64,000 nt of DNA, from positions 126,168-190,167 of the forward strand of contig JAFTRA010000035.1 of NCBI GenBank assembly GCA_017462485.1, in the 5' to 3' direction. This document shows positions 52,707 through 62,300 of the stretch, in pieces; position 1 is the stretch's first letter, and each line of letters begins with the position of its first letter. The position numbers were made by a program, and so were the translations under genes. Under the pieces are notes generated by a model, which was given only the letters and a program-made list of their open reading frames with translations, was not told where the DNA came from and made no database searches. The DNA comes from Clostridia bacterium. Its GTDB lineage: Bacteria > Bacillota > Clostridia > Oscillospirales > CAG-272.

Positions 52707-54782
52707 TTAAGCTGCGTTTTCGTCAAATTCGGTGCCGTCGGGGTTAAATATTTTTGCCGAGCCAGAGAGATAGTTTCGTATATTGCTCCACTCGTCAGAG
52801 ACGAAATTGCTATCGGTGATTTCATCGTAGCCGTAGCCACGGTTTGCGATACCGCAGGACTCAACTCCGCTACCCAACGTTATCGAAGTTAAGGTCAGCT
52901 TTAAGTTGATGTAGAAATTCTCAAAAGCGCCTGCCGCGATTCTTATAACCGAGTCGGGAACCGTGTAATTAGTAGCAGTCTTGCCCGTAGGATACTTTAC
53001 GAGAGTGGTAAAGTCTTTATTAAAGAGAACGCCATCGAGCGAAGCGAAGGATGGATTATCCTCATCTACGTTTATAGCTTCGAGCGAATTCATATCAAAA
53101 GCATCGTCCCAGATGAATATAACGCTTTCGGGAATATACACCTCTGTTACCTCAAGAGGTGTTTTATATGTGCCGTCATATTCTACGGCTATGCAGCCGG
53201 TTTTAAAGAGTCCGTTTTCGATTCTTCCAATTGAAATTACGTCAAAGGTTACGCCCTCATACACAACGCTAGAGGGAATAACTACACTGCCAATCGTGTC
53301 AATAGAAACGAGCTGAACAGACTTATAATCTGCTACGGCATATGTAAGGTCACCTACCTTAAAGGTGTCTCGAAGCATAATCTTTGCCGAGTCGAATACA
53401 GTCTCGGAACGTGCGGGAAGCTCGTATGCGAAGTCCGAACCCGTGTCGTCTTTTTGGTATGGAGTATGCGACGATATAAAGGTGCTTGATTCAACCGTCC
53501 ACGGACCGTCTATCCAGCCGACGTTCTCGGTATCGTTTACGCAGAAATATCTATGAGATATGCCCCACATAAACTCGGGCGTGTCGTCCCAGGTAAGATC
53601 GCACCAATACCACTCACCGTCATCAAGCTTAACGAGGTTCCATGCGTGCGCCTCGCCTGCATAGCCAAAGACTAGTATATTGTCTATTTTGCAAAAGTTC
53701 AGCAAAAGCTGGAAGGATTTAGCGTAAGACTCGCAAACGCCGTACCCCGTGTCAAATACTCCGAGTATATTATGCGCCCATACGTCATCACTTGGCGTCA
53801 CACCGTCTTCCTCGTATGAATAATCGCAAGCAAGGATAATCAAATCGTGAAACGCGAGAGCCGTATTATAAGCAGTGTCCGAAAGAGCCTTCTCCACAAA
53901 CACCTTAACACCCGTGTATATTTTAGAGTTATACACGCTTCTCACGTCAGCATCGATATATTCATCATACGCTTTAAGTTCAATTACCTTAGATGTATAT
54001 GTCACCTTCGTGGATATCCAATAGTAAAGAGGATGATCGGTACGGTATGCACTCCACACCGCTATTGCTTCCTCAGAAGTAAGTCCCAGAGCTGAATAAT
54101 CTATGCTCGCCACTATTCCGCCATCTCCTGCATCAATACCGGAGGAATGGAAATAATCAGCCTTTTCATCTATCAAATTGTAAAGTTCGGTTAACTTTTC
54201 AGCCTTATTCAGCTTTAATAAACTCTCGTAAGCATACGTTCCGTCATAGCTATTTGGATTCGAATAATCGTCCGAGAAAACGAACTGCTGCTTGACTATA
54301 ACGTATCCGCAAACCGAACAATGCTTTCCCTCGGTTTTTGCCGGAGAAGTTGCTGTTGCCTCGGTGGCAGGGTCTATAACCTCAGTATGCGAAAGCTTCG
54401 GTATTTCTTCGCCTTGAGTTATGACAACACCGCAAATCTTACAATAAGTATGAGCCGTTCTTCCGGCAGTTTCGCAGCTCGCCGCTCTTTCCGCTTCTAC
54501 AACAAGCGTATGAGCAGGAGCGATATTAACATTCTTTTTCTGACCGCACACTTCGCAGGAATACTGCTTAATTCCATTTTCCGTACAGCTTGGAGCTGTC
54601 GAGGATATAAGCACGAACTCGCACTCGTGAGGATTTTGGTCACCGTTATTAAGCTTGTCGTCAAATTCGTCCGTATAGCCGTCGGTATCCGTATCGGGTA
54701 TAAAGCTCGATATATCGCACGAGGTGAACGCGAGCGTAATGAATACTGCGAGTATCAAAATAATTACTTTAACTTTTTTCAT
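52707..54782 (-). CDS. Surface lipoprotein with CxxC repeats, transglutaminase-like and BspA-type repeats (second copy of this design)
   Basis: A 691-residue exported protein. The signal is MKKVKVIILILAVFITLAFT followed by SC, with lipid-modified Cys22. After an acidic linker come three Cys-pair repeats (CTENGIKQYSCEVCGQKK, CETAGRTAHTYCKICG and HCSVCGYVI) at ~residues 55-170. The transglutaminase-like triad is Cys in GVCESYAKSF (~346), His in EAHAWNLV (~379) and Asp in CDLTWDDTP (~394). The last ~200 residues hold a few BspA/LRR_5 units (ITLGSGVESCG; YIPESVIFIWDDAF). It shares domain order with the larger protein at 23829-27416. It has a separate transcript from the acyltransferase 85 nt upstream or shares it. 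Function unknown. Confidence 0.82.
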   Translation of the reverse strand: MKKVKVIILILAVFITLAFTSCDISSFIPDTDTDGYTDEFDDKLNNGDQNPHECEFVLISSTAPSCTENGIKQYSCEVCGQKKNVNIAPAHTLVVEAERAASCETAGRTAHTYCKICGVVITQGEEIPKLSHTEVIDPATEATATSPAKTEGKHCSVCGYVIVKQQFVFSDDYSNPNSYDGTYAYESLLKLNKAEKLTELYNLIDEKADYFHSSGIDAGDGGIVASIDYSALGLTSEEAIAVWSAYRTDHPLYYWISTKVTYTSKVIELKAYDEYIDADVRSVYNSKIYTGVKVFVEKALSDTAYNTALAFHDLIILACDYSYEEDGVTPSDDVWAHNILGVFDTGYGVCESYAKSFQLLLNFCKIDNILVFGYAGEAHAWNLVKLDDGEWYWCDLTWDDTPEFMWGISHRYFCVNDTENVGWIDGPWTVESSTFISSHTPYQKDDTGSDFAYELPARSETVFDSAKIMLRDTFKVGDLTYAVADYKSVQLVSIDTIGSVVIPSSVVYEGVTFDVISIGRIENGLFKTGCIAVEYDGTYKTPLEVTEVYIPESVIFIWDDAFDMNSLEAINVDEDNPSFASLDGVLFNKDFTTLVKYPTGKTATNYTVPDSVIRIAAGAFENFYINLKLTLTSITLGSGVESCGIANRGYGYDEITDSNFVSDEWSNIRNYLSGSAKIFNPDGTEFDENAA

Positions 54783-54867
54783 ATTGTTATCCTCCGTAAG
54801 CTTTGTTTTCTACATATACATTCCATGCCCTACGAAAATTCTTTCCCTGATAAAAAATCAATACGTG

Positions 54868-56091
54868 TTAGATTCCCAAAAATTCTCCGTTTTCAACCGT
54901 TGTTGTTACGTTTTTATACCTGTGGAAGAGATTCACGTACTTCAAAGCGCAGAAGCTCTTCTCTCCCTTGATTTGATAAACGGTATTTTTTATGTAAAGG
55001 TTGAGCTTGTTTTTACCCAGTACGGTTATGGCGGAAACATCATCAAAAACAAATAATTGTTTACCTATTGACGCACCTGACAGAATTATTTTATCTCCGT
55101 AAAGATTAAGCTCGGCATTTTTCTCGATAACCTTCTTGCTTTTGTAAAGCATGACCTCTGAGAGTCTCACACGCTCTGTATAAAGTGCTTTGTCGGTAAA
55201 ACCTCGAGGGTCAAGCGAATTAACAAAGCTGCTCTGATAATCATACCAATCGGCAACAAATCTGAACGGAAAATCCCCGTCTATGCCTGAAAACTCCTTT
55301 GTCGGAAGATATCTTGCACTTCTGCCGCAGCGCTTGCACTTGATAACGTCACCGCAGGTTTCAAATTCCGAGAGTCCATGGCTCTCGCATACGTAAATGG
55401 CTCTCTCGAGTCCCTCAGCAAGATGCTTCGAGCGGAACTCTCCCGTAACGCGAGCCTCGTCAACGTAAAGCTCTCGCGTCACGTGAGCATAAAGCTCGTC
55501 ATCACTCATAGCGCTGTACGTATCACGGTCAAGCACCGACGAAACGTAAACTCTCATTTTTCCGCATCTCACCTTATCACTCCAGCGCGGGTGTACTCCG
55601 TAGCCGCCCTCGATTCTTACGAATGCCACGGGCATTTTCAGGGCCTTTATAAGACCGACTATCGCGGGCTTCATATAACCTGTTCTGCCACTGTATGTTC
55701 GGTTGCCCTCGGGAGATACCGCTATAGTGCCGCCCTCTTTTGCCACTCGCATACAGTTGAGCACGGCGGATACGTCCGACGTCTGCTTTTTGATTGGAAT
55801 AGGCTCGACGAGATACTTCAAAATTTTCGATACAAAGCCAAGTGAAAATATATCCTCACTTGCCACGTAGTAAACCGGAAGCTTAAACGGCATTCCGACG
55901 AAGAATTGGTCGAATCCGGTTTGATGATTATATAGCACCAGATAAGGACCGCTATCCTTACCGTCAAATTTCTCTATCGTTATATGATATTTCACTTTGC
56001 AATAAAGGTAGATGAACGGATAAACCAAGTGCTGAACTATCTTATGTCTCGGCTTTATCCACTTTTTTCTTTTTTTCTCCGACCTCTTCAT
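54868..56091 (-). CDS. PlsC-like acyltransferase with zinc-ribbon C-terminal extension (second copy)
   Basis: A 407-residue protein. The N-terminus is strongly basic (KRSEKKRKKWIKPRHK) and leads into a short membrane-binding helix. The H(x4)D motif is NHQTGFDQF (~residue 55), and AVSPEGNRTYSG (~121) is the EGTR-type box, better preserved than in the first copy. A CESH...CKRC zinc-binding element is near residues 235-258, followed by a ~150-residue beta-rich tail. Expected to acylate a lysolipid or similar acceptor at the inner membrane face. It has its own promoter, and the lipoprotein gene follows 85 nt downstream. Confidence 0.75.
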   Translation of the reverse strand: MKRSEKKRKKWIKPRHKIVQHLVYPFIYLYCKVKYHITIEKFDGKDSGPYLVLYNHQTGFDQFFVGMPFKLPVYYVASEDIFSLGFVSKILKYLVEPIPIKKQTSDVSAVLNCMRVAKEGGTIAVSPEGNRTYSGRTGYMKPAIVGLIKALKMPVAFVRIEGGYGVHPRWSDKVRCGKMRVYVSSVLDRDTYSAMSDDELYAHVTRELYVDEARVTGEFRSKHLAEGLERAIYVCESHGLSEFETCGDVIKCKRCGRSARYLPTKEFSGIDGDFPFRFVADWYDYQSSFVNSLDPRGFTDKALYTERVRLSEVMLYKSKKVIEKNAELNLYGDKIILSGASIGKQLFVFDDVSAITVLGKNKLNLYIKNTVYQIKGEKSFCALKYVNLFHRYKNVTTTVENGEFLGI

Positions 56092-56148
56092 TAAAAAAAT
56101 CCTTTCAAAACCTTAACTTGCGTACTTAATTCACGCTTGCTATAGGAT

Positions 56149-56177
56149 ATTTTAGCACAAAGTGCCATTTTTGTCAA
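56149..56177 (-). promoter_or_regulatory. Sigma-A promoter of the second acyltransferase gene
   Basis: Minus strand: a perfect TTGACA at 56172-56177 and TAAAAT at 56149-56154 with 17 nt between; TG lies before the -10 box. Confidence 0.85.
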
Positions 56178-56323
56178 ACATCTTTCACTATGTGAACATT
56201 TTGTAAATTTTATAACGCTTTTTCTAATGGCACAAGCCGTCTTTTTTTACTTTTTTGGAGCCTTTTTCCGATACTTCCCCATATGTTGCCGACAAATAAA
56301 AATAAAAAACTTTAATTTTAGAC

Positions 56324-56352
56324 TTGAAAAACGCGCATTTATATGTTAAAAT
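56324..56352 (+). promoter_or_regulatory. Sigma-A promoter of the MutS-like gene cluster
   Basis: TTGAAA at 56324-56329 and TAAAAT at 56347-56352, 17-nt spacer, ~65 nt before the start codon. Confidence 0.75.
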
Positions 56353-56415
56353 AAATTAATATATTATATATGCCCGCATATCAGTTGCGTTCGCATATAT
56401 GAATGGAGATACGGA

Positions 56416-58041
56416 ATGCAAGAAAAATTTATCAGCCTGCTTTATCCGAATGAGGACTCGCAAAGCTTTCATTCTTACAGAGATAATCTTCCCGATATAA
56501 GCGATGCGGTTTGCGATGAGCTTGGTCTTACCGACCTTTTCGCCCTTAAAAGTTGCTCACTCAGTGATTTTTTTACAGAGGATATCGACGTTATAAGGTA
56601 CAGGCAATCGACACTTAACGATATATTGAATATTCCCGAGCTCAAGAGCACGCTTTCCGAGGTCCACCCTATCCTCGACGATATTCAGCAGCTCAGACGT
56701 CTCGATATGGAGTCGTCAAATTCGGGCGATTCTTACCTTTACAGCATCACCGAAATTGAGCTTTACGTAAGCTGCATAGATATGCTTAAGCGTGGCTTCG
56801 AGCCTATAAGAGACAGAATTAAAAGTCCCGCGTTCACTACCCTTGCGGACTTCGTTATAGAGCTTGCGGGCTCGGAATATTACGCCGAGCTTAACAAAAA
56901 GCTTTCGGCTCTCGCCTCGAGAGTTCACGAGGTAAAGAGCGTTACAATAGGAGTCAACCTCGACCGTGAGCTTCGCCCCTCATACGCAGGAGTGATTTCG
57001 GTGAACGCCGAGCAGTTCAAGTCAGGCAAGGTGCTTGACAAGATTTTAAGGCTTTCATTCAAAAACGACGCTATGACCTGCATCTCCGAGCTTTCACCTC
57101 TGGGCAAGGGTCAGAGCGATAACAAGCAGGAGGCGCTCGTTGCGGCTTTCCACTCTGCAATAGAGGACGTATTCAAATCCTCGGTCAAGGGCTGGCGCTC
57201 CATCGTAGGCGAATACGTGCTTGACAATACCGATTTCCTTTTACGTCTCTTACCCGAAATAGAATTTGTGTCCAAGGCGGCAGACCTTACAAAGAGACTT
57301 TCGGAGCATCCCGGCTGCAATATGGTTATGCCAACGCTTCACCCCATAGAAGACAAGGTATTCCGCGCGCTCGAAATCTTTAACCCGAGAGTAGCTCTCG
57401 CAATAGACGACGAGATAGTAACGAACGATTTCGAGTTTGACGACAATGCGAGAATTTACGTTTTAACAGGACCTAACCGAGGCGGTAAATCGGTTATCAC
57501 GGTTGCGGTAGGAGCGGCAGTGGCGTTCTGTATGCTCGGACTCCCCGTTCCAGCTAAAGCGGCTGACATATCCCCCGTTGACGGAATATATACGCATTTT
57601 CCCGAGGGCGCTGACGACACGATAGACAAAGGCAGACTCGGAGAGGAATGTGCAAGACTCCGTGAAATTTTTGACGGCGCAACCGAGAACAGTCTTGTGC
57701 TTCTCGATGAATCTCTTTCGTCAACGGGAGCTTACGAGGCGGCGTACATAGCGTCGGAAATCCTTACAGGCTTTGCAGTGATGCGCACGAGAGGAATTTT
57801 CTCAACGCACCTTCACGAGCTTGCCGCAAGAGTTCCCGAAATAAACGAAAAATCTCGTGAGCTTGGCGGAATACAGATTGACACTCTTGTTGCGGGAATA
57901 GAAGAGGGCAAGCGCTCCTTTAAGATAGTCAGAGCGAAGCCGGACGGAAAATCCTACGCAAGAGATATAGCGGACAAATACGGTCTCTCCTTCGAGAGCA
58001 TTATGGCTAAAGCAAATTCGAGGAAAGGAGACGCTCAATGA
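56416..58041 (+). CDS. Stand-alone MutS-family ATPase without mismatch-binding domain
   Basis: A 541-residue protein with a helical core/lever-like part (~1-330) and a MutS-type ABC ATPase (~340-541). Walker A is TGPNRGGKSV (~352), Walker B is LVLLDESLSSTG (~427), and FSTHLHEL (~458) is the conserved His region of MutS ATPases. The N-terminal mismatch-recognition domains I-II of MutS and the Smr/KOW regions of MutS2 are missing, so it is not the mismatch repair MutS. Such short MutS-like proteins are known in Bacillota without a firm role. GGAG precedes the start. It overlaps the pantothenate kinase gene by 4 nt. Confidence 0.75.
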   Translation: MQEKFISLLYPNEDSQSFHSYRDNLPDISDAVCDELGLTDLFALKSCSLSDFFTEDIDVIRYRQSTLNDILNIPELKSTLSEVHPILDDIQQLRRLDMESSNSGDSYLYSITEIELYVSCIDMLKRGFEPIRDRIKSPAFTTLADFVIELAGSEYYAELNKKLSALASRVHEVKSVTIGVNLDRELRPSYAGVISVNAEQFKSGKVLDKILRLSFKNDAMTCISELSPLGKGQSDNKQEALVAAFHSAIEDVFKSSVKGWRSIVGEYVLDNTDFLLRLLPEIEFVSKAADLTKRLSEHPGCNMVMPTLHPIEDKVFRALEIFNPRVALAIDDEIVTNDFEFDDNARIYVLTGPNRGGKSVITVAVGAAVAFCMLGLPVPAKAADISPVDGIYTHFPEGADDTIDKGRLGEECARLREIFDGATENSLVLLDESLSSTGAYEAAYIASEILTGFAVMRTRGIFSTHLHELAARVPEINEKSRELGGIQIDTLVAGIEEGKRSFKIVRAKPDGKSYARDIADKYGLSFESIMAKANSRKGDAQ

Positions 58042-58877
58042 GTATAGTTATAGGCATAGACGTCGGAGGCAGCACGACGAAAATAGTCGGCTTCAAGAAA
58101 TGCGGTGATGACAGAGGGCTTATAGAGCCTCAATTCGTCAAAGCCAACGACCCGATAACCTCAATATACGGCGCTTTCGGAAAATTTACAGACGAGAACC
58201 GCATTTCCCTCTCGGAAATTGATAAGGTTATGATGACGGGTGTAGGCTCAGCATATCTTTCAAGAGGTCTCTACGGACTTGAATGCGTAAAGGTTCCCGA
58301 ATTCAAGAGCATCGGCCTCGGAGGACTTTATCTCTCTAAGCTCGAACGGGCGCTATGCGTCAGTATGGGAACGGGTACGGCTCTCGTTCACGCAGTACGC
58401 GGCGGCGAGATGAGTTATCTTGGAGGTACGGGTGTCGGCGGAGGAACTCTTATGGGACTCTCAAAGCTCCTGCTTCAAGTCGAGGAAATCGAGCATATAA
58501 CCGAAATGGCAAACGGCGGTGACTTAAGGAAAATTGACTTAAGGATATCCGATATGACTAAGGAAAACACCTTGAGCGAGCTTTCCCGCGACCTTACGGC
58601 AGCGAACTTCGGCAACGTCAGCGATATTGCCGAAAAATGCGACGTAGCGTCGGGACTTCTGAATATGGTGCTTGAGACCGTCGGTATGATTTCGGTATTC
58701 GGCGCAAGGTCTTGCGGAGTAAAGAATATTATCCTTACGGGGAACCTTACCGAGCTTGACTACTGCAAGAAGAAATTTGTTCAGTTCAACGAAATGTACG
58801 AAAAAGAGGGACTGAACTTTATAATCCCACCGCTTGCGAGATTCGCGACGGTTATTGGCACGGCTTTGTGCGGATAG
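58038..58877 (+). CDS. coaW: Type II pantothenate kinase
   Basis: A 279-residue ASKHA-fold kinase carrying out the first step of CoA synthesis (pantothenate to 4'-phosphopantothenate). PHOSPHATE-1 is GIDVGGSTTKIVGF at the N-terminus, PHOSPHATE-2 is SMGTGTALVH (~110), and YLGGTGVGGGTLMGL is the characteristic Gly-rich segment of the PanK-II/CoaW type. The adenosine motif is NIILTGNLTEL (~237). Start overlaps the MutS-like gene (ATGA). PanK-II was first known from Staphylococcus and occurs in some Clostridia. Confidence 0.82.
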   Translation: MSIVIGIDVGGSTTKIVGFKKCGDDRGLIEPQFVKANDPITSIYGAFGKFTDENRISLSEIDKVMMTGVGSAYLSRGLYGLECVKVPEFKSIGLGGLYLSKLERALCVSMGTGTALVHAVRGGEMSYLGGTGVGGGTLMGLSKLLLQVEEIEHITEMANGGDLRKIDLRISDMTKENTLSELSRDLTAANFGNVSDIAEKCDVASGLLNMVLETVGMISVFGARSCGVKNIILTGNLTELDYCKKKFVQFNEMYEKEGLNFIIPPLARFATVIGTALCG

Positions 58878-58889
58878 CCGAGGTGGAAT

Positions 58890-59303
58890 ATGAGCAAAAG
58901 CATTTTACGTTTTATGATACCAAAGAGTCTCGTCGAGTACATAACGCTCGACAGTACGGTGCGCCAGGCGCTCGAAAAGATGCGCTTTCACAGATACACG
59001 GCAATTCCCGTTCTTGACTCCAAGGGTAAATATATAGGAACGCTTCGAAACGACGATATCATCGATTGCTTTATGCAAAACGGCAGCTTCGATAAGACGG
59101 CTCTTGAAAATATCCCTATAAGCGATATACTGAAGCCGTCATCGTCAAAGCCGCTTATGCATAACGCATCGCAGGAAGACTTAATCGAGGGAGTTAAGGA
59201 GCACAATTTTGTGCCCATCGTTGACGACAGAGGGTGCTTTATCGGCATCATCTTAAGGCGCGAAATACTCGACCGTCTTCTGCAAAACTTCAGAGAATTT
59301 TAA
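58890..59303 (+). CDS. CBS-domain pair protein
   Basis: A 137-residue protein made only of two CBS motifs. The first holds YITLDSTVRQALEKM...YTAIPVLDSKGKYIGTL, the second MHNASQEDLIEGV...VPIVDDRGCFIGIILRREI, both quoted with gaps. CBS pairs bind adenosyl nucleotides and act as energy or redox sensors. No catalytic domain is attached. It follows coaW by 12 nt and precedes the giant gene by 53 nt, so it may sense adenylate levels for this cluster, but that is inference. Confidence 0.85.
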   Translation: MSKSILRFMIPKSLVEYITLDSTVRQALEKMRFHRYTAIPVLDSKGKYIGTLRNDDIIDCFMQNGSFDKTALENIPISDILKPSSSKPLMHNASQEDLIEGVKEHNFVPIVDDRGCFIGIILRREILDRLLQNFREF

Positions 59304-59320
59304 ATTTGATATAAAGAATG

Positions 59321-59343
59321 TCAAAGAGCCATACACTCTTTGG
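59321..59343 (+). promoter_or_regulatory. Hairpin before the ribosome site of the giant gene
   Basis: CAAAGAG pairs with CTCTTTG around a 6-8 nt loop just ahead of AAGGGAGG. It may be a transcript-processing or translation-control element; there is no T-tract. Confidence 0.35.
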
Positions 59344-59356
59344 CAAGGGAGGAAAA

Positions 59357-62300
59357 ATGAGCGAAGAAATGAAGAATCAGAACGCTTCCTCTGACGTGTC
59401 GGGCAACACGCAGACCGCCGCGGATAAGCTCAAGGTCGCAAATCAGACGCTTAACAATGCGAATGAAGACGCAAAAGCTCGCCGTGAAGCTGAAAAACAG
59501 AAAAAAGCGGAAGAGGAGCGCGAAGAACGCGCAAGACAGGAGGAAGCCGAGCTTCGCCGCAAGGAAGACGAAGCAAGAAACGAGGCTTATCTCAAAAAGA
59601 AGCAAGCCGAAATGGAGCACGCTGAAAATTACAGAAAGAAGCTCCGTGAGGAAAAGGAAAGACGCAGAGCTATGGCAGCTCAGCGCAAAGCTAACAAATT
59701 AAAGGAAGAGGCAAAGGCAGAGGCAGAGCGTAAAAAACGCGAGGAAGAAGAGCTTGCTCGCGAGACCTTCGCGAGAGAGCATAAAGAGGACGCAGAGCGC
59801 CGTAACGCCGAAAAGGACTCATACCTTGACAGAGTATCCAAGAAGCAGCAGGAGAACGAAAAGGCTGCCGAGGACTTCAAGGCGGCTAAAGAAGAGGCTG
59901 AACGCGAGATGAATCGCCTTATGGAAGAGCATGCCGAGAAAGTACGCCGTTTCAATGATAAGGCGAAGAGCTCTACCGCTCGGAATATTGAGAAAAGCGA
60001 AGCGCCCAAGGAATCGGTAAGCGATGCCGATGACGACGTATTTACCATTACCTTTGACGAGGAAAACAAGCCTGCTCTCTCAAACGGTGACGACGATTTA
60101 ATCACCCTCACCTTTGGTGACGAGAATCCCGAAGCACCTAAAGCGGCTGTCAATACGTCAGATAACGTTATCACACTTGATTTAAACGAAATCGAAGGAC
60201 TCTTTGACGAACCGAAAGAGCCCGAGGTAAGTGCGCCCGAAGCGGCTCCGAAGAGCGAAGCTCCCAAAGCGCCTGCCGCAAAGAAAGCCGCTCCCAAGGC
60301 AACAAAGACTCCCAGAGCTCCTGAGGCTCCTAAAGCTCCCGAGGCTCCCGAGACTCCTAAAGTTCCTGAGGCTTCTAAAGCTCCCGAGACTCCCAAGGCT
60401 GCTGCGATGCCCGTCAGACGAGTAAAGAAGAAAAAGAAGAAGCCAACGAGCGTAAGACGCCCAATGAGTCCTCTAGAGGCTTATCTTATGGGCAACAGTA
60501 CCTATGACCTTGCGACGAAAGGAACAGATTTTGGCAAGGGCCACGAGGACAAGAAAAAGAAAACCAAGTTAGCTCTTGAAAATTTTCCTATTCCTCCCAT
60601 CAAAAAAAGCTCTGATGGGAAGGACGGATACAAATACATATCATCTACTGCAGAAGACCCCGCGCAGACCGGTGCAAAGAAGTCTGTCAAAAACAAGAAG
60701 AAAGGCGGAGACGAGGATGACGATAGCAATCTCAATCCTTCTCTTGGTGCAGTAAGTGCTGTCGGTGCAGCCGGTGCCGTTACTGCAGCTCTTGCGCTCG
60801 GCGCAATGGCAGCCACAGATAAGGATAACTCCGCTGCACAAACTGATACAGAAAAATCCCCCACAGCTTCCGAAGCGGCTCTGCCGACCTCGGAGGATAA
60901 GGTCACGGACACCGCTTCGCCTATGGCAGAAGCGCCCGTTGTAATTCCCGTTCCGGTCGTTATTCCCGAGAAGGACGGAGAAAAGGACGTTCCCGAGAGC
61001 TTAAGCGCTACCTCGGAGGCGGCAGCCGATATCTCTTCCCAATCGCCGGAGAGAGACGAGCGTAATGCCGATGCAGAAAAAACCGACGAGGCTTTGATTA
61101 GCATTCCCGAAGGCTCATCCGAAGCAAGTCCTCTCAATGACAGCGGACTCTACGCTGCTATGGAATCAGAGGAAGCTGATGCCGACGCAAAGAGATTTGC
61201 GGAAAGTCAGAGCGCATTTGCCGCTGCCGCTCTTTCGAGAGAAGCGAAGAATATTGGAAAAGACCCCGTCGAGCTTGCAAGAAAAGCTGATGACGAGGCT
61301 CTTGCAAAGTCATTTGAAGACGCGCAGAGTAAAAAGGAAGAGCTTGATGGAATATCAAAGAATCTTCCCGAAAACGAAAAGGCACTTGAGGACAAGAGCT
61401 TGTCCGACGAGGAACGCGACGATAAAGATAGCGTTTCGGCAGGCGAAGCCGCTCTTATGGCGGCTGCGGCAGCTACTGCGCTTGACCAAGCGCAAGAAGA
61501 AAAAGAAGACTCCGAGCAGTTTAAGAAAAGCGAGGATGCCGCAAGCGACGTTAAGGCTACTCTTGACGAAAACGCAAGAAACGAAGAAACAAAGGACGGC
61601 GTGAAGGTTATCACTGACGAGGAGAGCAAAAAGCTTTCCAATGCCGAAAGCGCCCTTGATAAAAACACCGAAGAGATTGCTGACGCAAAGCAATTCTCCG
61701 ACAAAGAAAAGGAAAGAGAGCTTGCAGAAGTAAAAAGCGCTCTTGACAGAAATACCGAAGAGACGGCAGAGTCCGAAAGGCTTAACGAAGAAGAAAGCGT
61801 TAAGAGCAGGATAGCCGATGAAGAAAATTACGTAGATGTAAAGGAAAGCGAAGCTCTTTCCGAAGCCGAGGCATACGAAGCGAATGAGCTTGCCAAAGAG
61901 CAGAATGCTCTTGAAAATCAAGCCTTAACATCCAAGCTTGATGACGAGAGTGAGGAGCGCTCTGATGCAAAGCAATTCAGCGACAGTGAGGCTGCTCTTG
62001 CTGCAGCGGCACTTGCGGCGCAGCTTGACGGAAGAACCGAAGAACAGGCCGATGCCAAGAGACTTTCCGAAGAGGAAAAGGAAGCAAAACTTTCTGCCGC
62101 CCGTGATTTGCTTGACAGCAAGGCGGAAAGAAGCGCCGAGGTAAATGCGGCTGCTGAAGAGGAAAATGCGAGATACGTTGCAGCGGCAGAAGAAAATTAC
62201 GGCAAAGCTGTCGAGAGCAAGAAGCTTTCCGACGAAGAAAGAGCGAATGCCGACAAACTCCGCAGCGAAAGTGATGCTCTTACCGCTGAGACGCTTGCGG

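Larger units (their letters stand above)
56092..56415. other. Divergent promoter region
   Basis: It holds the two divergent promoters listed here and, near the plus-strand gene, an inverted repeat ATATATGC...GCATATAT (56366-56400) directly ahead of the GGAG ribosome site, which could affect translation. Nothing else recognised. Confidence 0.55.
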
